This document shows positions 28,015 to 36,776 of a DNA stretch of 64,000 nt, piece after piece. Source of the stretch: Lysobacter sp. yr284. Its GTDB lineage: Bacteria > Pseudomonadota > Gammaproteobacteria > Xanthomonadales > Xanthomonadaceae. Position numbers and translations under genes: made by a program. Position 1 is the first letter of the stretch. Every line of letters starts with the position of its first letter. The stretch lies in NCBI RefSeq assembly GCF_900107375.1, contig NZ_FNPT01000005.1:124001-188000 (forward strand), read 5' to 3'. A model generated the notes under the pieces. That model was not told the DNA's origin. It searched no databases and worked only from the letters and a program-made list of their open reading frames with translations.

Positions 28015-28965
28015 ATGAGCAAAAGCATCCGCGCAGGCGAATTGTTCGAGCAGCAGCGCGAGAAGCTGGCGCTGCGCTGGCTCGCGGGCCAACGCGGCGA
28101 CGGCCGCCTGGTCGAGGCGGTCAACACGGTCGCGCGGCGGCCGTCGCTGGCCGGCTACCTCAACGCGATCTATCCCAACAAGGTGCAGATCCTCGGCACC
28201 GAGGAGCTGACCTGGCTCGACGGCCTGGACTCGCGCCTGCGCTGGGAGACCATCGAGAAGATCATCCAGTACCGGCCGCTGGCCCTGGTCATCAGCAAGG
28301 ACCAGCCCTGCCCCGAGGACCTGCGCATCGCCGCGGAGGAAAGCGACACCCCGCTGTGGGCCTCGCCGCGCCGCGGCCATGAGCTGCTCAACCACCTGCA
28401 ATACCACCTGGCGCGCGCGCTGGCGCCGCAGATCACCCTGCACGGCGTGTTCATGGAGATCTACTCCATCGGCGTGCTGATCACCGGCGAGTCCGGATCG
28501 GGCAAGAGCGAGCTGGCCCTGGAGCTGGTGACGCGCGGGCATCGGCTGGTCGCCGACGACGCGCCGGAGTTCACCCAGATCGCCCCCGACGTGCTCGACG
28601 GCACCTGCCCGGACATGCTGCAGGACCTGCTGGAAGTACGCGGCCTGGGCGTGCTCAACATCCGCCAGATGTTCGGCGACACCGCGGTCAAGAACAACAA
28701 GTACCTGCGCCTGGTCGTGCACCTGACCAAGCCGATGAGCGAGCCCAAGGCCACCGGCATCGAGCGCCTCACCGGCGACACCAGCCTGCGCCGGGTGCTC
28801 GACCTCGACGTGCCGATGATCACCCTGCCGGTCATGCCGGGCCGCAACCTCGCGGTGCTGACCGAAGCGGCCACGCGCCTGCACAGCCTGCGCATGAAGG
28901 GCCTCGACCCCGCCGCGGCGTTCATCGCCCGGCACAGCAATTTCCTGGAGCGCGGAGAATCGTGA
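28015..28965 (+). CDS. hprK: HPr kinase/phosphorylase
   Basis: 316 residues. Walker A GESGSGKS lies at residues 158-165, followed by the HprK signature [15 protein letters not shown]. It phosphorylates HPr on Ser46; the HPr of this window (31872) has that serine. In proteobacteria such enzymes act in a regulatory PTS rather than in sugar uptake. Its stop overlaps the GTG of rapZ. A TAAACT at about 28000 could be part of its own promoter. Confidence 0.95.
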   Translation: MSKSIRAGELFEQQREKLALRWLAGQRGDGRLVEAVNTVARRPSLAGYLNAIYPNKVQILGTEELTWLDGLDSRLRWETIEKIIQYRPLALVISKDQPCPEDLRIAAEESDTPLWASPRRGHELLNHLQYHLARALAPQITLHGVFMEIYSIGVLITGESGSGKSELALELVTRGHRLVADDAPEFTQIAPDVLDGTCPDMLQDLLEVRGLGVLNIRQMFGDTAVKNNKYLRLVVHLTKPMSEPKATGIERLTGDTSLRRVLDLDVPMITLPVMPGRNLAVLTEAATRLHSLRMKGLDPAAAFIARHSNFLERGES

Positions 28966-29882
28966 GCGGCGTCGAGTCCAATCCGGCCGGGGCGAACCAC
29001 GCGGCCGAGGCCAGCGGTTTCACCCTGGTGATCGTCAGCGGCATGTCCGGCTCGGGCAAGTCGGTGGCGCTGAACACCTTCGAAGACCTGGGGTTCTACT
29101 GCGTCGACAACCTGCCGGCCGAGTTGCTGCCGCAGTTCGTGCAGAACGTGATCAAGGCCGAGGACGGCATGCCGACCAAGCTCGCGGTCGGCATCGACGT
29201 GCGCAACCGCCACAGCGACCTGGCCAACATCCCCGAGTGGCTGTCGGCGGTGGGCGCGCTCGGCGCCGACCCGCGCCTGGTGTTCTTCGAATCCAGCGAC
29301 GCGGTGCTGCTCAAGCGCTACGCCGACACCCGCCGGCGCCATCCGCTGAGCCAGTTCGGGCTGGCGCTGGCCGATGCGATCTCGCTGGAGCGCCAGGTGC
29401 TCAAGCCGCTGCGCCAGATCGCCGACGCCATCGTCGACACCAGCGAATTCAACATCCACCAGCTGCGCCGCCACGTCATCACCGAGTTCGGGCTGGGCGT
29501 GGAAGCGGGCATGTCGCTGCTGTTCGAATCCTTCGCCTACCGCCGCGGCGTGCCGGCCGACGCCGACTTCGTGTTCGACGCGCGCGCGCTGCCCAATCCG
29601 CACTGGAACCCGGCGCTGCGGCCGCTGTCCGGCCGCGACGGCGGCGTGCGCGACTACCTGGAGACCCAGGCCGACGTGCAGCTCTACGTCGAGCAGGTCG
29701 GCCAGTTCCTCGACACCTGGCTGCCGCGGCTGCAGGGCGACAGCACCCGCAGCTACGCCACCATCGCCTTCGGCTGCACCGGCGGCCGCCACCGCTCGGT
29801 GTACCTGGCCGAACGCATGGCCGAGCACGCGCGGCTGCGCGGATGGAACGAAGTGGCGGTGCATCACCGCGAGCTGGACTGA
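28962..29882 (+). CDS. rapZ: RNase adapter protein RapZ
   Basis: 306 residues from GTG in an overlap with the hprK stop codon. Walker A GMSGSGKS is at about residues 27-34; [11 protein letters not shown] and the C-terminal [22 protein letters not shown] are diagnostic. In enteric bacteria RapZ binds GlmZ-type RNA and steers RNase E; whether the same holds here is unknown. The C-terminal domain is intact. A REP cluster follows. Confidence 0.95.
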   Translation: MSGVESNPAGANHAAEASGFTLVIVSGMSGSGKSVALNTFEDLGFYCVDNLPAELLPQFVQNVIKAEDGMPTKLAVGIDVRNRHSDLANIPEWLSAVGALGADPRLVFFESSDAVLLKRYADTRRRHPLSQFGLALADAISLERQVLKPLRQIADAIVDTSEFNIHQLRRHVITEFGLGVEAGMSLLFESFAYRRGVPADADFVFDARALPNPHWNPALRPLSGRDGGVRDYLETQADVQLYVEQVGQFLDTWLPRLQGDSTRSYATIAFGCTGGRHRSVYLAERMAEHARLRGWNEVAVHHRELD

Positions 29883-29908
29883 GCGCGGGCGAGTCGCCGT
29901 TTCCGACG

Positions 29909-30147
29909 TAGTCGCATTGCCGCGGTCGCGGCTCGCGCCGCTCCCAAGTCGCTTCGCCAAGCCGCTTCCCGCCCTGTAGGAGCGGCGCGAGCCGCGACCG
30001 CGAATGCGCAACTACGACGCCGCTTTCGACGCAGCGGCATTGCCGCGGTCGCGACTTGCGTCGCTCCTACGGTCGCTTCGCCAAGCTGCGTTGCGCCCTG
30101 TAGGAGCGACGCGGGCCGCGACCGCGAATGCGCGGCTACGACGCCGC
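29909..30147. repeat. Two tandem REP pairs after rapZ
   Basis: Two inverted pairs of the gTAGGAGCGgCGCGaGCCGCGACCGC type follow one another; the anchor gccctgtaggagcg is at 29971 and 30095, a period of 124 bases. The units have drifted slightly, one reading gacgcgggcc. Together with 30148-30361 they fill the 479-base gap before the EF-hand gene, which has no other gene. Confidence 0.85.
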
Positions 30148-30361
30148 CCACAACGCAACCTCGTCGCAGCAACCATCGCGCATACCCCCCGCCGCGAATG
30201 AATCGCCGCCGACCGGCGCATGGCGAAAATCCTCGGGAAATTACGAAATTTTCCCATCTCTGTGCCGCTGCGCTTGCGCCTGGACTCGTAGCGTCGGAAC
30301 CACGCCGGAGCCGCGCGCCGCGCATCCGATGCCCCGGCGCTCCCCCACACGGAGCCGCGAC

Positions 30362-30760
30362 ATGACCCTCATGACCCGCACGCTCGCCTCGCGCCGGCTC
30401 GCCATGCTGGCGATGGCCGTGGCCGCCGCCCTCGCGCTGCCGGCCGCGTTCGCGCAAGACCAGACCGCGCCGCGCGCCAGCGACCACCGCGACCACACCG
30501 CGCCGATGCAGCGCACCGAACCGCCGGTCAACGACACGAGCGGCGCCGACACCCGCACCCCGCCGCCGCCGAGCGACGCCATCGGCCCGGCCGCCTTCAC
30601 CGAACTCGACGCCAACGGCGACCAGAAGATCAGCCGCGACGAGGCCGCGATGGACGCGCGCCTGGCCGCCAATTTCGCCGTCCACGACCTCGACCGCGAC
30701 GGCTACCTGTCGCTGTCGGAATACCAGGCCGGCCAGAACAAGCGCAGCGGCGATCGCTGA
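30362..30760 (+). CDS. Secreted EF-hand protein
   Basis: 132 residues with a signal peptide (AMLAMAVAAALALPAAFA). A Pro/Thr-rich linker follows, then two EF-hand calcium loops: DANGDQKISRDE and DLDRDGYLSLSE, each with the expected Asp/Asn positions and closing Glu. It is a short EF-hand protein of the exported type common in xanthomonads. Function unknown; calcium binding is a strong inference. Confidence 0.82.
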   Translation: MTLMTRTLASRRLAMLAMAVAAALALPAAFAQDQTAPRASDHRDHTAPMQRTEPPVNDTSGADTRTPPPPSDAIGPAAFTELDANGDQKISRDEAAMDARLAANFAVHDLDRDGYLSLSEYQAGQNKRSGDR

Positions 30761-30824
30761 CCGCCGCCCCGCCCGCCGCCGGCCTCCACCCCCAACGCGC
30801 TGACCCGGTCAGCAAAGGATCGAG

Positions 30825-31142
30825 ATGAGCAAGCACGACACCCGCACCCTGCGTCCGCGTTCGCTGGCCCTGGCGCTCAGCGCCGCGTTCGCCGCCGTCC
30901 TGCTGGGCGCCTGCAAGCAGCCCGAGCAGGCGCCGCCGCCGGACCCGGCGGCCGGCCCGGCTCCGGCCGCCCCGGCCGATACCGTCCCGCCTGCCGACGC
31001 CGGCGCGCCGCCGGCCGACATGCCGCCGCCGGCGGACACTCCGCCGACCGATGCGCCGCCGGCCGACCCGGCCGCGCCCGCGCCGCCGCCGCCGGACGAA
31101 AGCCGCAACAAGGGACAGACCGAGACCCCGCCGAAGCAGTAA
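30825..31142 (+). CDS. Proline/alanine-rich lipoprotein
   Basis: 105 residues. The signal peptide ends in LLGAC, a lipobox with Cys30 or near it, so it is predicted to be lipid-anchored. The mature part is nearly all Pro, Ala and Asp (repeats of PPADxPP) and ends in a charged tail. AAGGATCGAG lies ahead of the ATG. No fold or function is recognised; it may be a spacer-like envelope protein. A terminator follows. Confidence 0.75.
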   Translation: MSKHDTRTLRPRSLALALSAAFAAVLLGACKQPEQAPPPDPAAGPAPAAPADTVPPADAGAPPADMPPPADTPPTDAPPADPAAPAPPPPDESRNKGQTETPPKQ

Positions 31143-31166
31143 GCGGCGCGAGGTTTCCTGGCAAGG

Positions 31167-31191
31167 GCCGCCTTCGGGCGGCCTTTTTTTC
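31167..31191 (+). terminator. Rho-independent terminator after the lipoprotein gene
   Basis: GGCCGCC-TTCG-GGCGGCC followed by seven T bases at 31167-31191, 25 bases after the stop codon. Confidence 0.9.
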
Positions 31192-31358
31192 GGATCGCGC
31201 CGGCCGGCCGCATCGAGACGGCTCAAGGGGTTTTGCGCACCAGACAGGGCCTCGGCATGCCTGCGGCACGCACCATCTCGCACATCCGGCCCACTGCGAG
31301 CGCCGATCGACCGTTCGGGCGCTTCCGGCCTGTCACCGTGCTCTGTTAACTTGGAGGC

Positions 31359-31751
31359 ATGTCCGTAGGCGTCCTTCTCATCACCCACACCGGAGTCGGC
31401 AGCGCGATGCTGCAGGTCGCCGGCCGCCTGTTGAATCCGCTGCCGCTGCGCACCGAAGCGTTCGAAGTGCCGTTCGACGCGGATCTCGACCAGTTGCTGC
31501 CGCAGGCCAGCGCCGCGCTGCGCCGGGTCGACGGCGGCGACGGCGTGCTGCTGCTGACCGATCTGTACGGCGCCTCGCCGAGCAACCTCGCCGCGCGCGT
31601 GGCCCGGCTCGGCACGCCGGTGCGGCGGGTGTCGGCGCTGAACCTGCCGATGCTGCTGCGGGTGATGAACTACGCAGAACTGGACCTGGACCAATTGCCC
31701 GCGGTCGCCGCGGCCGGCGCCCGCAACGGCGTGCTGCACGACGACGCATGA
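31359..31751 (+). CDS. PTS EIIA component, mannose type
   Basis: 130 residues. LLITHTGVG at the N-terminus carries His10, the phosphorylated residue of EIIA-Man. DGVLLLTDLYGASPSNLA is the second family mark. No EIIB or EIIC is nearby, so it is likely a regulatory target of the HPr/EI pair that follows, as known for other proteobacterial regulatory PTS. ATG at 31359. Confidence 0.9.
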   Translation: MSVGVLLITHTGVGSAMLQVAGRLLNPLPLRTEAFEVPFDADLDQLLPQASAALRRVDGGDGVLLLTDLYGASPSNLAARVARLGTPVRRVSALNLPMLLRVMNYAELDLDQLPAVAAAGARNGVLHDDA

Positions 31752-31871
31752 CGGCGGCGGCGTCGCCGCGACGCCGCCGCCTCGACAGGAAGCCCCTTGA
31801 ACGCATGAAGCAAGCCCCACATCACCGCCGTCCGCGCACGCTGCGTTTGACCATTGCCTGAGGACCCCGAC

Positions 31872-32141
31872 ATGATCGAACGCGAACTCACCGTTTCCAA
31901 CCGACTGGGCCTGCACGCCCGCGCCACCGCCAAGCTGGTGCAGGTGCTGTCGGCCTTCCGCAGCAACGCCACGCTCACCGCCAAGGGCCGCGAGGTCAAC
32001 GCCAAGAGCATCATGGGCGTGATGCTGCTCGCCGCCGGCCAGGGCACCCACGTCAAGCTGCGCGTCGAAGGCGAGGACGAGGCCAACGCGGCCGAGGCCG
32101 TGGTCGCCCTGTTCGAACGCCGTTTCGACGAAGACAGCTGA
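31872..32141 (+). CDS. ptsH: Phosphocarrier protein HPr
   Basis: 89 residues. LGLHARA places the EI-dependent phospho-acceptor His at position 15, and AKSIMGVMLLA places Ser46, the target of HPr kinase. Both residues are present, matching hprK in the same cluster. GAGGACC precedes the ATG at 31872; a TTG further upstream is in frame but less likely. 13 bases separate it from ptsI. Confidence 0.96.
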   Translation: MIERELTVSNRLGLHARATAKLVQVLSAFRSNATLTAKGREVNAKSIMGVMLLAAGQGTHVKLRVEGEDEANAAEAVVALFERRFDEDS

Positions 32142-32154
32142 GCCGGAGGCGCGG

Positions 32155-33864
32155 ATGCGGCAGGAATTCCATGGAGTCGGCGCCTCGCGGGGCAGCGCGC
32201 TCGGGCGCGCCCGGGTACGGCTGCCGCATGCGCTGGAAGTCGCCGAGGAACGCATCGGCCGCGACCAGGTCGAAAGCGAACTGGCCCGGCTGCACGCGGC
32301 CATCGACACCGTCCGCGGCGAGATCCACGTCCTGCGCGAGCGCCTGCACGGCGCGCTCGCGCACGAGGTCGGCGAGTTCCTCGACCTGCACACCCTGCTG
32401 CTCGACGACCCCGAGCTGCTGCAGGGCCTGGACGCGCTGATCCGCACCGGCCACTACGCCGCCGACTACGCCCTGCGCCTGCAGCGCGACCGCATCGCCT
32501 CGGTGTTCGAGGCGATGGACGACGCCTACTTCCGCAGCCGCGTGGACGATATCGACCAGGTCATCGGCCGCATCCACGCCGCCCTGCACCGGCGCGACCA
32601 CGACACCCAGGGCGTGGCCGGCGAGATCCTGATCGCCGACAACGTCGCCCCGGCCGAACTGGCGCAGTTGCAGGCGCAAGGGGTGATGGCGATCGTCACC
32701 TCCGCCGGCAGCGCGCTGTCGCACAGCGCGATCCTGGCGCGCAGCCTGCATCTGCCGCTGGTGGTGGGCACCGCGCAGGCGCTGCTGAAGATCAACGACG
32801 GCGACGCGGTGGTGGTCGACGGCGGCACCGGCACGGTGATCCTGGAGCCCAACGCCGACGACCTGCGCAGCCACCGCGCGCGGATGCGCGAGCTGGCGCG
32901 CGAGCGCAAGCAGCTGCACCGGCTGCGGCGCGAGCCCACCATCACCGTCGACGGCGTCGACATCAAGCTCTACGCCAACGCCGAATCGCGCGAGGACGTG
33001 GCCGAGGCGCACGCTCTCGGCGCCGCCGGCGTCGGCCTGTACCGCACCGAATTCCTGTTCCTGCAGCGCAACGAGCTGCCCGACGAGGACGAGCAGTTCC
33101 GCGCCTACCGCGACGTGGTGCTGGGCATGACCGGCCGCGTCGTCACCATCCGCACCCTCGACCTGGGCGCGGACAAGGCCGACAAGACCGGCCTGGCCCT
33201 GCGCGACGAACCCAACCCGGCCCTGGGCGTGCGCGGCGTGCGCCTGTCGATGGCGCGCGACGGCCTGCTGGAAACCCAGCTGCGCGCGATCCTGCGCGCG
33301 TCGGGCTACGGCCCGTTGCGGGTGCTGGTGCCGATGGTCAGCGCCAGCGAAGAGATGCGCGCGGTGCGCACGCTGCTCGACAAGGTCGCCGTCGACCTGC
33401 GCCGCGAAGGCCACGAGATCGCCGAGCGGGTGCCGCTGGGCGCGATGATCGAGGTGCCGGCCGCGGCGCTGGCGCTGCCGGCCTTCATCGGCGCGGTCGA
33501 TTTCCTGTCGATCGGCACCAACGACCTGGTCCAGTACCTGCTGGCGGTGGACCGCAACAACGAAGCGCTCGGCGACATGTACACGCCGCTGCATCCGGCG
33601 GTGCTGCGGGTGATCCGCGACGTGATCAAGCTGGCCAAGGCGCGCGGCAAGCCGGTGGCGGTGTGCGGCGAGATGGCCGGCGACCCGGCGTTCGCGCCGC
33701 TGCTGCTGGCGTTGGGGCTGGAGGAATTCAGCCTGCATCCGGCGACGCTGCTGGAGCTGCGCCGGGCGATCCGCGGGCTCAGCCTGGAAACGCTGCGCAA
33801 GCGCGCGCCGGCGCTGCTGCGCGCGCGCGACCGCGCCGGAATCGAGGCCTGGCTGCGCGCCTGA
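32155..33864 (+). CDS. ptsI: PTS enzyme I (phosphoenolpyruvate-protein phosphotransferase)
   Basis: 569 residues, the normal enzyme I length. The phospho-His domain has SAGSALSHSAILARSL with His190 as acceptor. The PEP-binding half contains GVGLYRTEFLFL, DLGADK and the closing FLSIGTNDLVQYLLAVDRNN and VCGEMAGDP. It phosphorylates HPr from PEP. With the mannose-type EIIA, ptsN and hprK it makes a complete regulatory relay without a sugar permease. It is convergent with the beta-lactamase-fold gene; a GC hairpin sits at 33865-33883. Confidence 0.96.
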   Translation: MRQEFHGVGASRGSALGRARVRLPHALEVAEERIGRDQVESELARLHAAIDTVRGEIHVLRERLHGALAHEVGEFLDLHTLLLDDPELLQGLDALIRTGHYAADYALRLQRDRIASVFEAMDDAYFRSRVDDIDQVIGRIHAALHRRDHDTQGVAGEILIADNVAPAELAQLQAQGVMAIVTSAGSALSHSAILARSLHLPLVVGTAQALLKINDGDAVVVDGGTGTVILEPNADDLRSHRARMRELARERKQLHRLRREPTITVDGVDIKLYANAESREDVAEAHALGAAGVGLYRTEFLFLQRNELPDEDEQFRAYRDVVLGMTGRVVTIRTLDLGADKADKTGLALRDEPNPALGVRGVRLSMARDGLLETQLRAILRASGYGPLRVLVPMVSASEEMRAVRTLLDKVAVDLRREGHEIAERVPLGAMIEVPAAALALPAFIGAVDFLSIGTNDLVQYLLAVDRNNEALGDMYTPLHPAVLRVIRDVIKLAKARGKPVAVCGEMAGDPAFAPLLLALGLEEFSLHPATLLELRRAIRGLSLETLRKRAPALLRARDRAGIEAWLRA

Positions 33865-33888
33865 GCGCCGGCCGCGCCGGCGCCGCCG

Positions 33889-35031
33889 TCAGGGACATTG
33901 CGGCGCGCGCTGCGGCGGGGTCAGCGGGCCCGGCTGCGCAGCGCCGCCGCGCACCCCGCTCAGGACCGCGAACGCCGAGTTGCGCAAGGCCTGGCCGGCG
34001 TTGCCGTCGCGACTGTTGGCGAAGGCGAACACGCCGACCCGGTGGCGCGGGTCCACGGTCATGAACGACGAATAGCCCTGCACCAGGCCGTCTTTGTACA
34101 GAAGGTCTTCGCCGAGCTGCCAACCCAGGCCCATCGCCAGACCGTCCACCGCCTGTAGTTGGGTCAGGGCGATTGCGCGGCCCAGCGCATCGCCGGACGG
34201 CGCGAACTGGCGCTGCAGGAAACTCAGCATGTCGGCCAGCGTCGAGGACAGCGCGCCTGCGCCCAGCGCCGCCGAATCCATGACGATGGCGGCCGACTCG
34301 ATACCCGCGTACTGGCCGCCGTCGATCGCGAACGAGCGCAGCAGGCGGTCGCGCACCGCGGCGTAGCCGACCTGGGTCGAGGACAGCCCGAGCGGTTCGA
34401 CCAGCCGCCGCATCGCCAACTGCGGCCAGCGCCAGTAGCGCGGCCCCCAGCCGGCGCTGGCGATCTGGCGCGGATCGGCCCAGGCGCCCGCCAGCAGCGC
34501 GCCGAGCAGGGCGAACCCCTGGTTGCTGTAGAACCAGCGTCGCCCGGGCGGGTAATGCGGCTGGAACGAGGCGAGGAAGCGGGTGCTGGCGTCGAAAGCG
34601 TAGTTGCCGAACGTGTACGGCGGGCACGGCCCCTTGGGATAGCCCGCGGTATGCGTGGCCAGGTGCCGCAGCGTGATCGGGGTGCCGTCGAACTCGTGCA
34701 GGGTCACGCCCACGGGCAGCAGTTCGGACACCGGCGTGTCCAGACGCGCATGCGACCCCGGCAGCTCGCCCAGTTCCGACAGCGCCAGCAAGGTCGCGGT
34801 GAAGACCTTGGTGTTGGATCCGATCATGAACACCAGATCCTCGACCGCCGGCGCGGCGCCGGCGCCGTCGCACAACGGCAGCTCGCCCAGGCCGAAGCAG
34901 TAGCGCGCCCGGTCGTGGACCACGCCGACCAGCAAACCGGGGGACAGGCCGGGGGCCACCGCATCGCGCGCCACCAAGGGTTCGAAATGCAGGCGCACCA
35001 GTTGGTCGACGGTGAGCGCGATGTCGGTCAT
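33889..35031 (-). CDS. Beta-lactamase-fold serine hydrolase
   Basis: 380 residues. The class C beta-lactamase/EstB layout is visible: SNTK (Ser72, Lys75) as the SxxK motif, Tyr168-Ser-Asn170 in WFYSNQGF, and KDGLVQGY near the C-terminus in place of KTG. There is no signal peptide, so it is probably a cytoplasmic esterase or peptidase rather than a resistance enzyme. It lies between ptsI and mgtE, which are often adjacent in this family of bacteria. Substrate unknown. Confidence 0.8.
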   Translation of the reverse strand: MTDIALTVDQLVRLHFEPLVARDAVAPGLSPGLLVGVVHDRARYCFGLGELPLCDGAGAAPAVEDLVFMIGSNTKVFTATLLALSELGELPGSHARLDTPVSELLPVGVTLHEFDGTPITLRHLATHTAGYPKGPCPPYTFGNYAFDASTRFLASFQPHYPPGRRWFYSNQGFALLGALLAGAWADPRQIASAGWGPRYWRWPQLAMRRLVEPLGLSSTQVGYAAVRDRLLRSFAIDGGQYAGIESAAIVMDSAALGAGALSSTLADMLSFLQRQFAPSGDALGRAIALTQLQAVDGLAMGLGWQLGEDLLYKDGLVQGYSSFMTVDPRHRVGVFAFANSRDGNAGQALRNSAFAVLSGVRGGAAQPGPLTPPQRAPQCP

Positions 35032-35348
35032 GACCGTTGCCTTCCCTGGCGTCCGCAGCGCGGACGAATGCGCGCGAGTCTAACCAGCGGCCGCGGCGGA
35101 GTGATTCACTGCCGCTCACCGCATGCGGCGCGCGTCGCGCGCGGCCGGCGCGCGGGCGGATGCGGCGGGCGCCAGCGCCGGTCGTCGGTTCGCATCGCGG
35201 CGCGGCGTTCGCGCGCCAGCCGCGAGTCCCGGCGCCGCCGCCGCGCTTCGTCACTGGGCTTTGCCGGGGGCGCGGGCGATAATGCCCGCGCTTTCGCTCC
35301 CCTCGCCGGCTTCGTGGCCGCGCCCGTCCCCCTGCCAGGAAGTACCGC
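35032..35348. other. Divergent region, hydrolase / mgtE
   Basis: 317 bases with no gene. GATAAT at about 35277-35282 could serve as -10 for mgtE, some 65 bases upstream of the ATG. I see no M-box-like leader structure and cannot support a magnesium riboswitch. Confidence 0.4.
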
Positions 35349-36710
35349 ATGGCCGAAGCCGTCCGCCACGACAAGACCGCACGTCAACTGCGCCTGCTTT
35401 CCGATGCGCTCGACAGCGGCCGTCTGGGCCCGGTTCGCCGCCTGGTCAACACCCTGTCCCCCGCCGAGATCGGCAACCTGCTCGAATCGCTGCCGCCGGG
35501 CAAGCGCCAGGTGGTGTGGGGCCTGGTCGATCCGGAAGACGACGGCGAGGTGTTGGTCCACGTCGGCGAGGAAGTGCGCGAAAGCCTGCTCGCGGACATG
35601 GACACCGACGAGATCGTCGCCGCGGTCGAGGACCTCGACATCGACGACTTGGCCGACCTGGTCGAGGACCTGCCCGACACGGTCATCGACGAAGTGCTCA
35701 AGTCGATGGACCGCGAGAACCGCGAGCGCCTGGAGCAGGTGCTGTCCTATCCCGAGGACACCGCCGGCCGCCTGATGAATCCCGATGTGGTGACGGTGCG
35801 CGCCGACACCACCATCGATGTGGTCCTGCGTTACCTGCGCCTGCGCGGCGAGCTGCCCGAACACACCGACCACCTGTACGTGGTCAGCCGCCGCCACCAG
35901 TACCTGGGCCGCATCGCCCTGGCCGCGCTGCTGACCCACGAGCCCGGCACCGCGATCAACAAGCTGATCGACGACGAGCAACCGGCCATCGACGTCGGCG
36001 AGACCGCCGGCGAAGTCGCGCGCCAGTTCTCCGATCACGACTGGATCAGCGCGCCGGTGGTGGACGACAACAACATCCTGCTCGGCCGCATCACCATCGA
36101 CGACGTGGTCGACATCATCCGCGAGGAGGCCGAGCACCAGGCCTTGAGCGCGGCCGGCCTGGACGAGGACGAAGACCTGTTCAGCCCGGTCCGGCGCGCG
36201 TTCCGGCGCCGCCTGATCTGGCTCAGCGTCAACCTGTGCACGGCCTTCCTCGCCGCCAGCGTGGTCGGCCAGTTCGAGGACTCCATTGCCAAGCTGGTGG
36301 CGCTGGCCGCGCTGATGCCGATCGTCGCCGGCATGGGCGGCAACGCCGGCACCCAGGTGCTGGCGCTGATGATCCGCGGCCTCGCCCTGGGCCAGATCGG
36401 CGCGTCCAACGTCGGCGTGCTGTTGCGCAAGGAACTGTCGGTCGCGCTGATCAACGGCCTGGTGCTCGGCATCGGCCTGGGCCTGATCGTGTTGATCTGG
36501 TTCCGCCAGCCGGGCCTGTCGTTCGTGATCGGCAGCGCGCTGACCATCAACCTGCTGACCGCCGCCACCGGCGGCGTGCTGGTGCCGATCACCCTCAAGC
36601 GCCTGGGCTTCGATCCGGCCCTGGCCGGCGGCGTGATCCTGACCACGCTGACCGACGTGATGGGGTTCTTGAGTTTCCTGGGGTTGGCGACGTTGATTTT
36701 GCTGCGCTGA
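35349..36710 (+). CDS. mgtE: Magnesium transporter MgtE
   Basis: 453 residues. An acidic N-terminal superhelical domain (residues 1-135, LVDPEDDGEVLVHVGEEVRESLL, DLADLVEDLPDTV), the EDTAGRLMNPDVVTV signature, two CBS domains (about 140-265) and five C-terminal TM helices including ALMPIVAGMGGNAGTQ, the pore motif. Cytoplasmic Mg binding to the acidic domains gates the channel in characterised homologues. It follows the PTS cluster, with the hydrolase inserted between. Confidence 0.95.
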   Translation: MAEAVRHDKTARQLRLLSDALDSGRLGPVRRLVNTLSPAEIGNLLESLPPGKRQVVWGLVDPEDDGEVLVHVGEEVRESLLADMDTDEIVAAVEDLDIDDLADLVEDLPDTVIDEVLKSMDRENRERLEQVLSYPEDTAGRLMNPDVVTVRADTTIDVVLRYLRLRGELPEHTDHLYVVSRRHQYLGRIALAALLTHEPGTAINKLIDDEQPAIDVGETAGEVARQFSDHDWISAPVVDDNNILLGRITIDDVVDIIREEAEHQALSAAGLDEDEDLFSPVRRAFRRRLIWLSVNLCTAFLAASVVGQFEDSIAKLVALAALMPIVAGMGGNAGTQVLALMIRGLALGQIGASNVGVLLRKELSVALINGLVLGIGLGLIVLIWFRQPGLSFVIGSALTINLLTAATGGVLVPITLKRLGFDPALAGGVILTTLTDVMGFLSFLGLATLILLR

Positions 36711-36776
36711 GCGATCCAAGCTCGCGCCGCCGGGGCGCACTGGTCCTCGCCGCCCTGCGCGACACCCAGACTCGCA

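Noticed and set aside
30825-31142. Possible membrane-spanning or TonB-like role of the Pro-rich protein
   Set aside because: Only a lipobox and a Pro/Ala tail are visible; it has no C-terminal TonB domain.
31238-31250. gcaccagacaggg, close to the CACTAGACAGGT motif
   Set aside because: It differs in the TAGAC core and lies before a PTS gene; taken as chance similarity.
35032-35348. A magnesium-sensing leader before mgtE
   Set aside because: I could not find conserved M-box stems or loops in the sequence.
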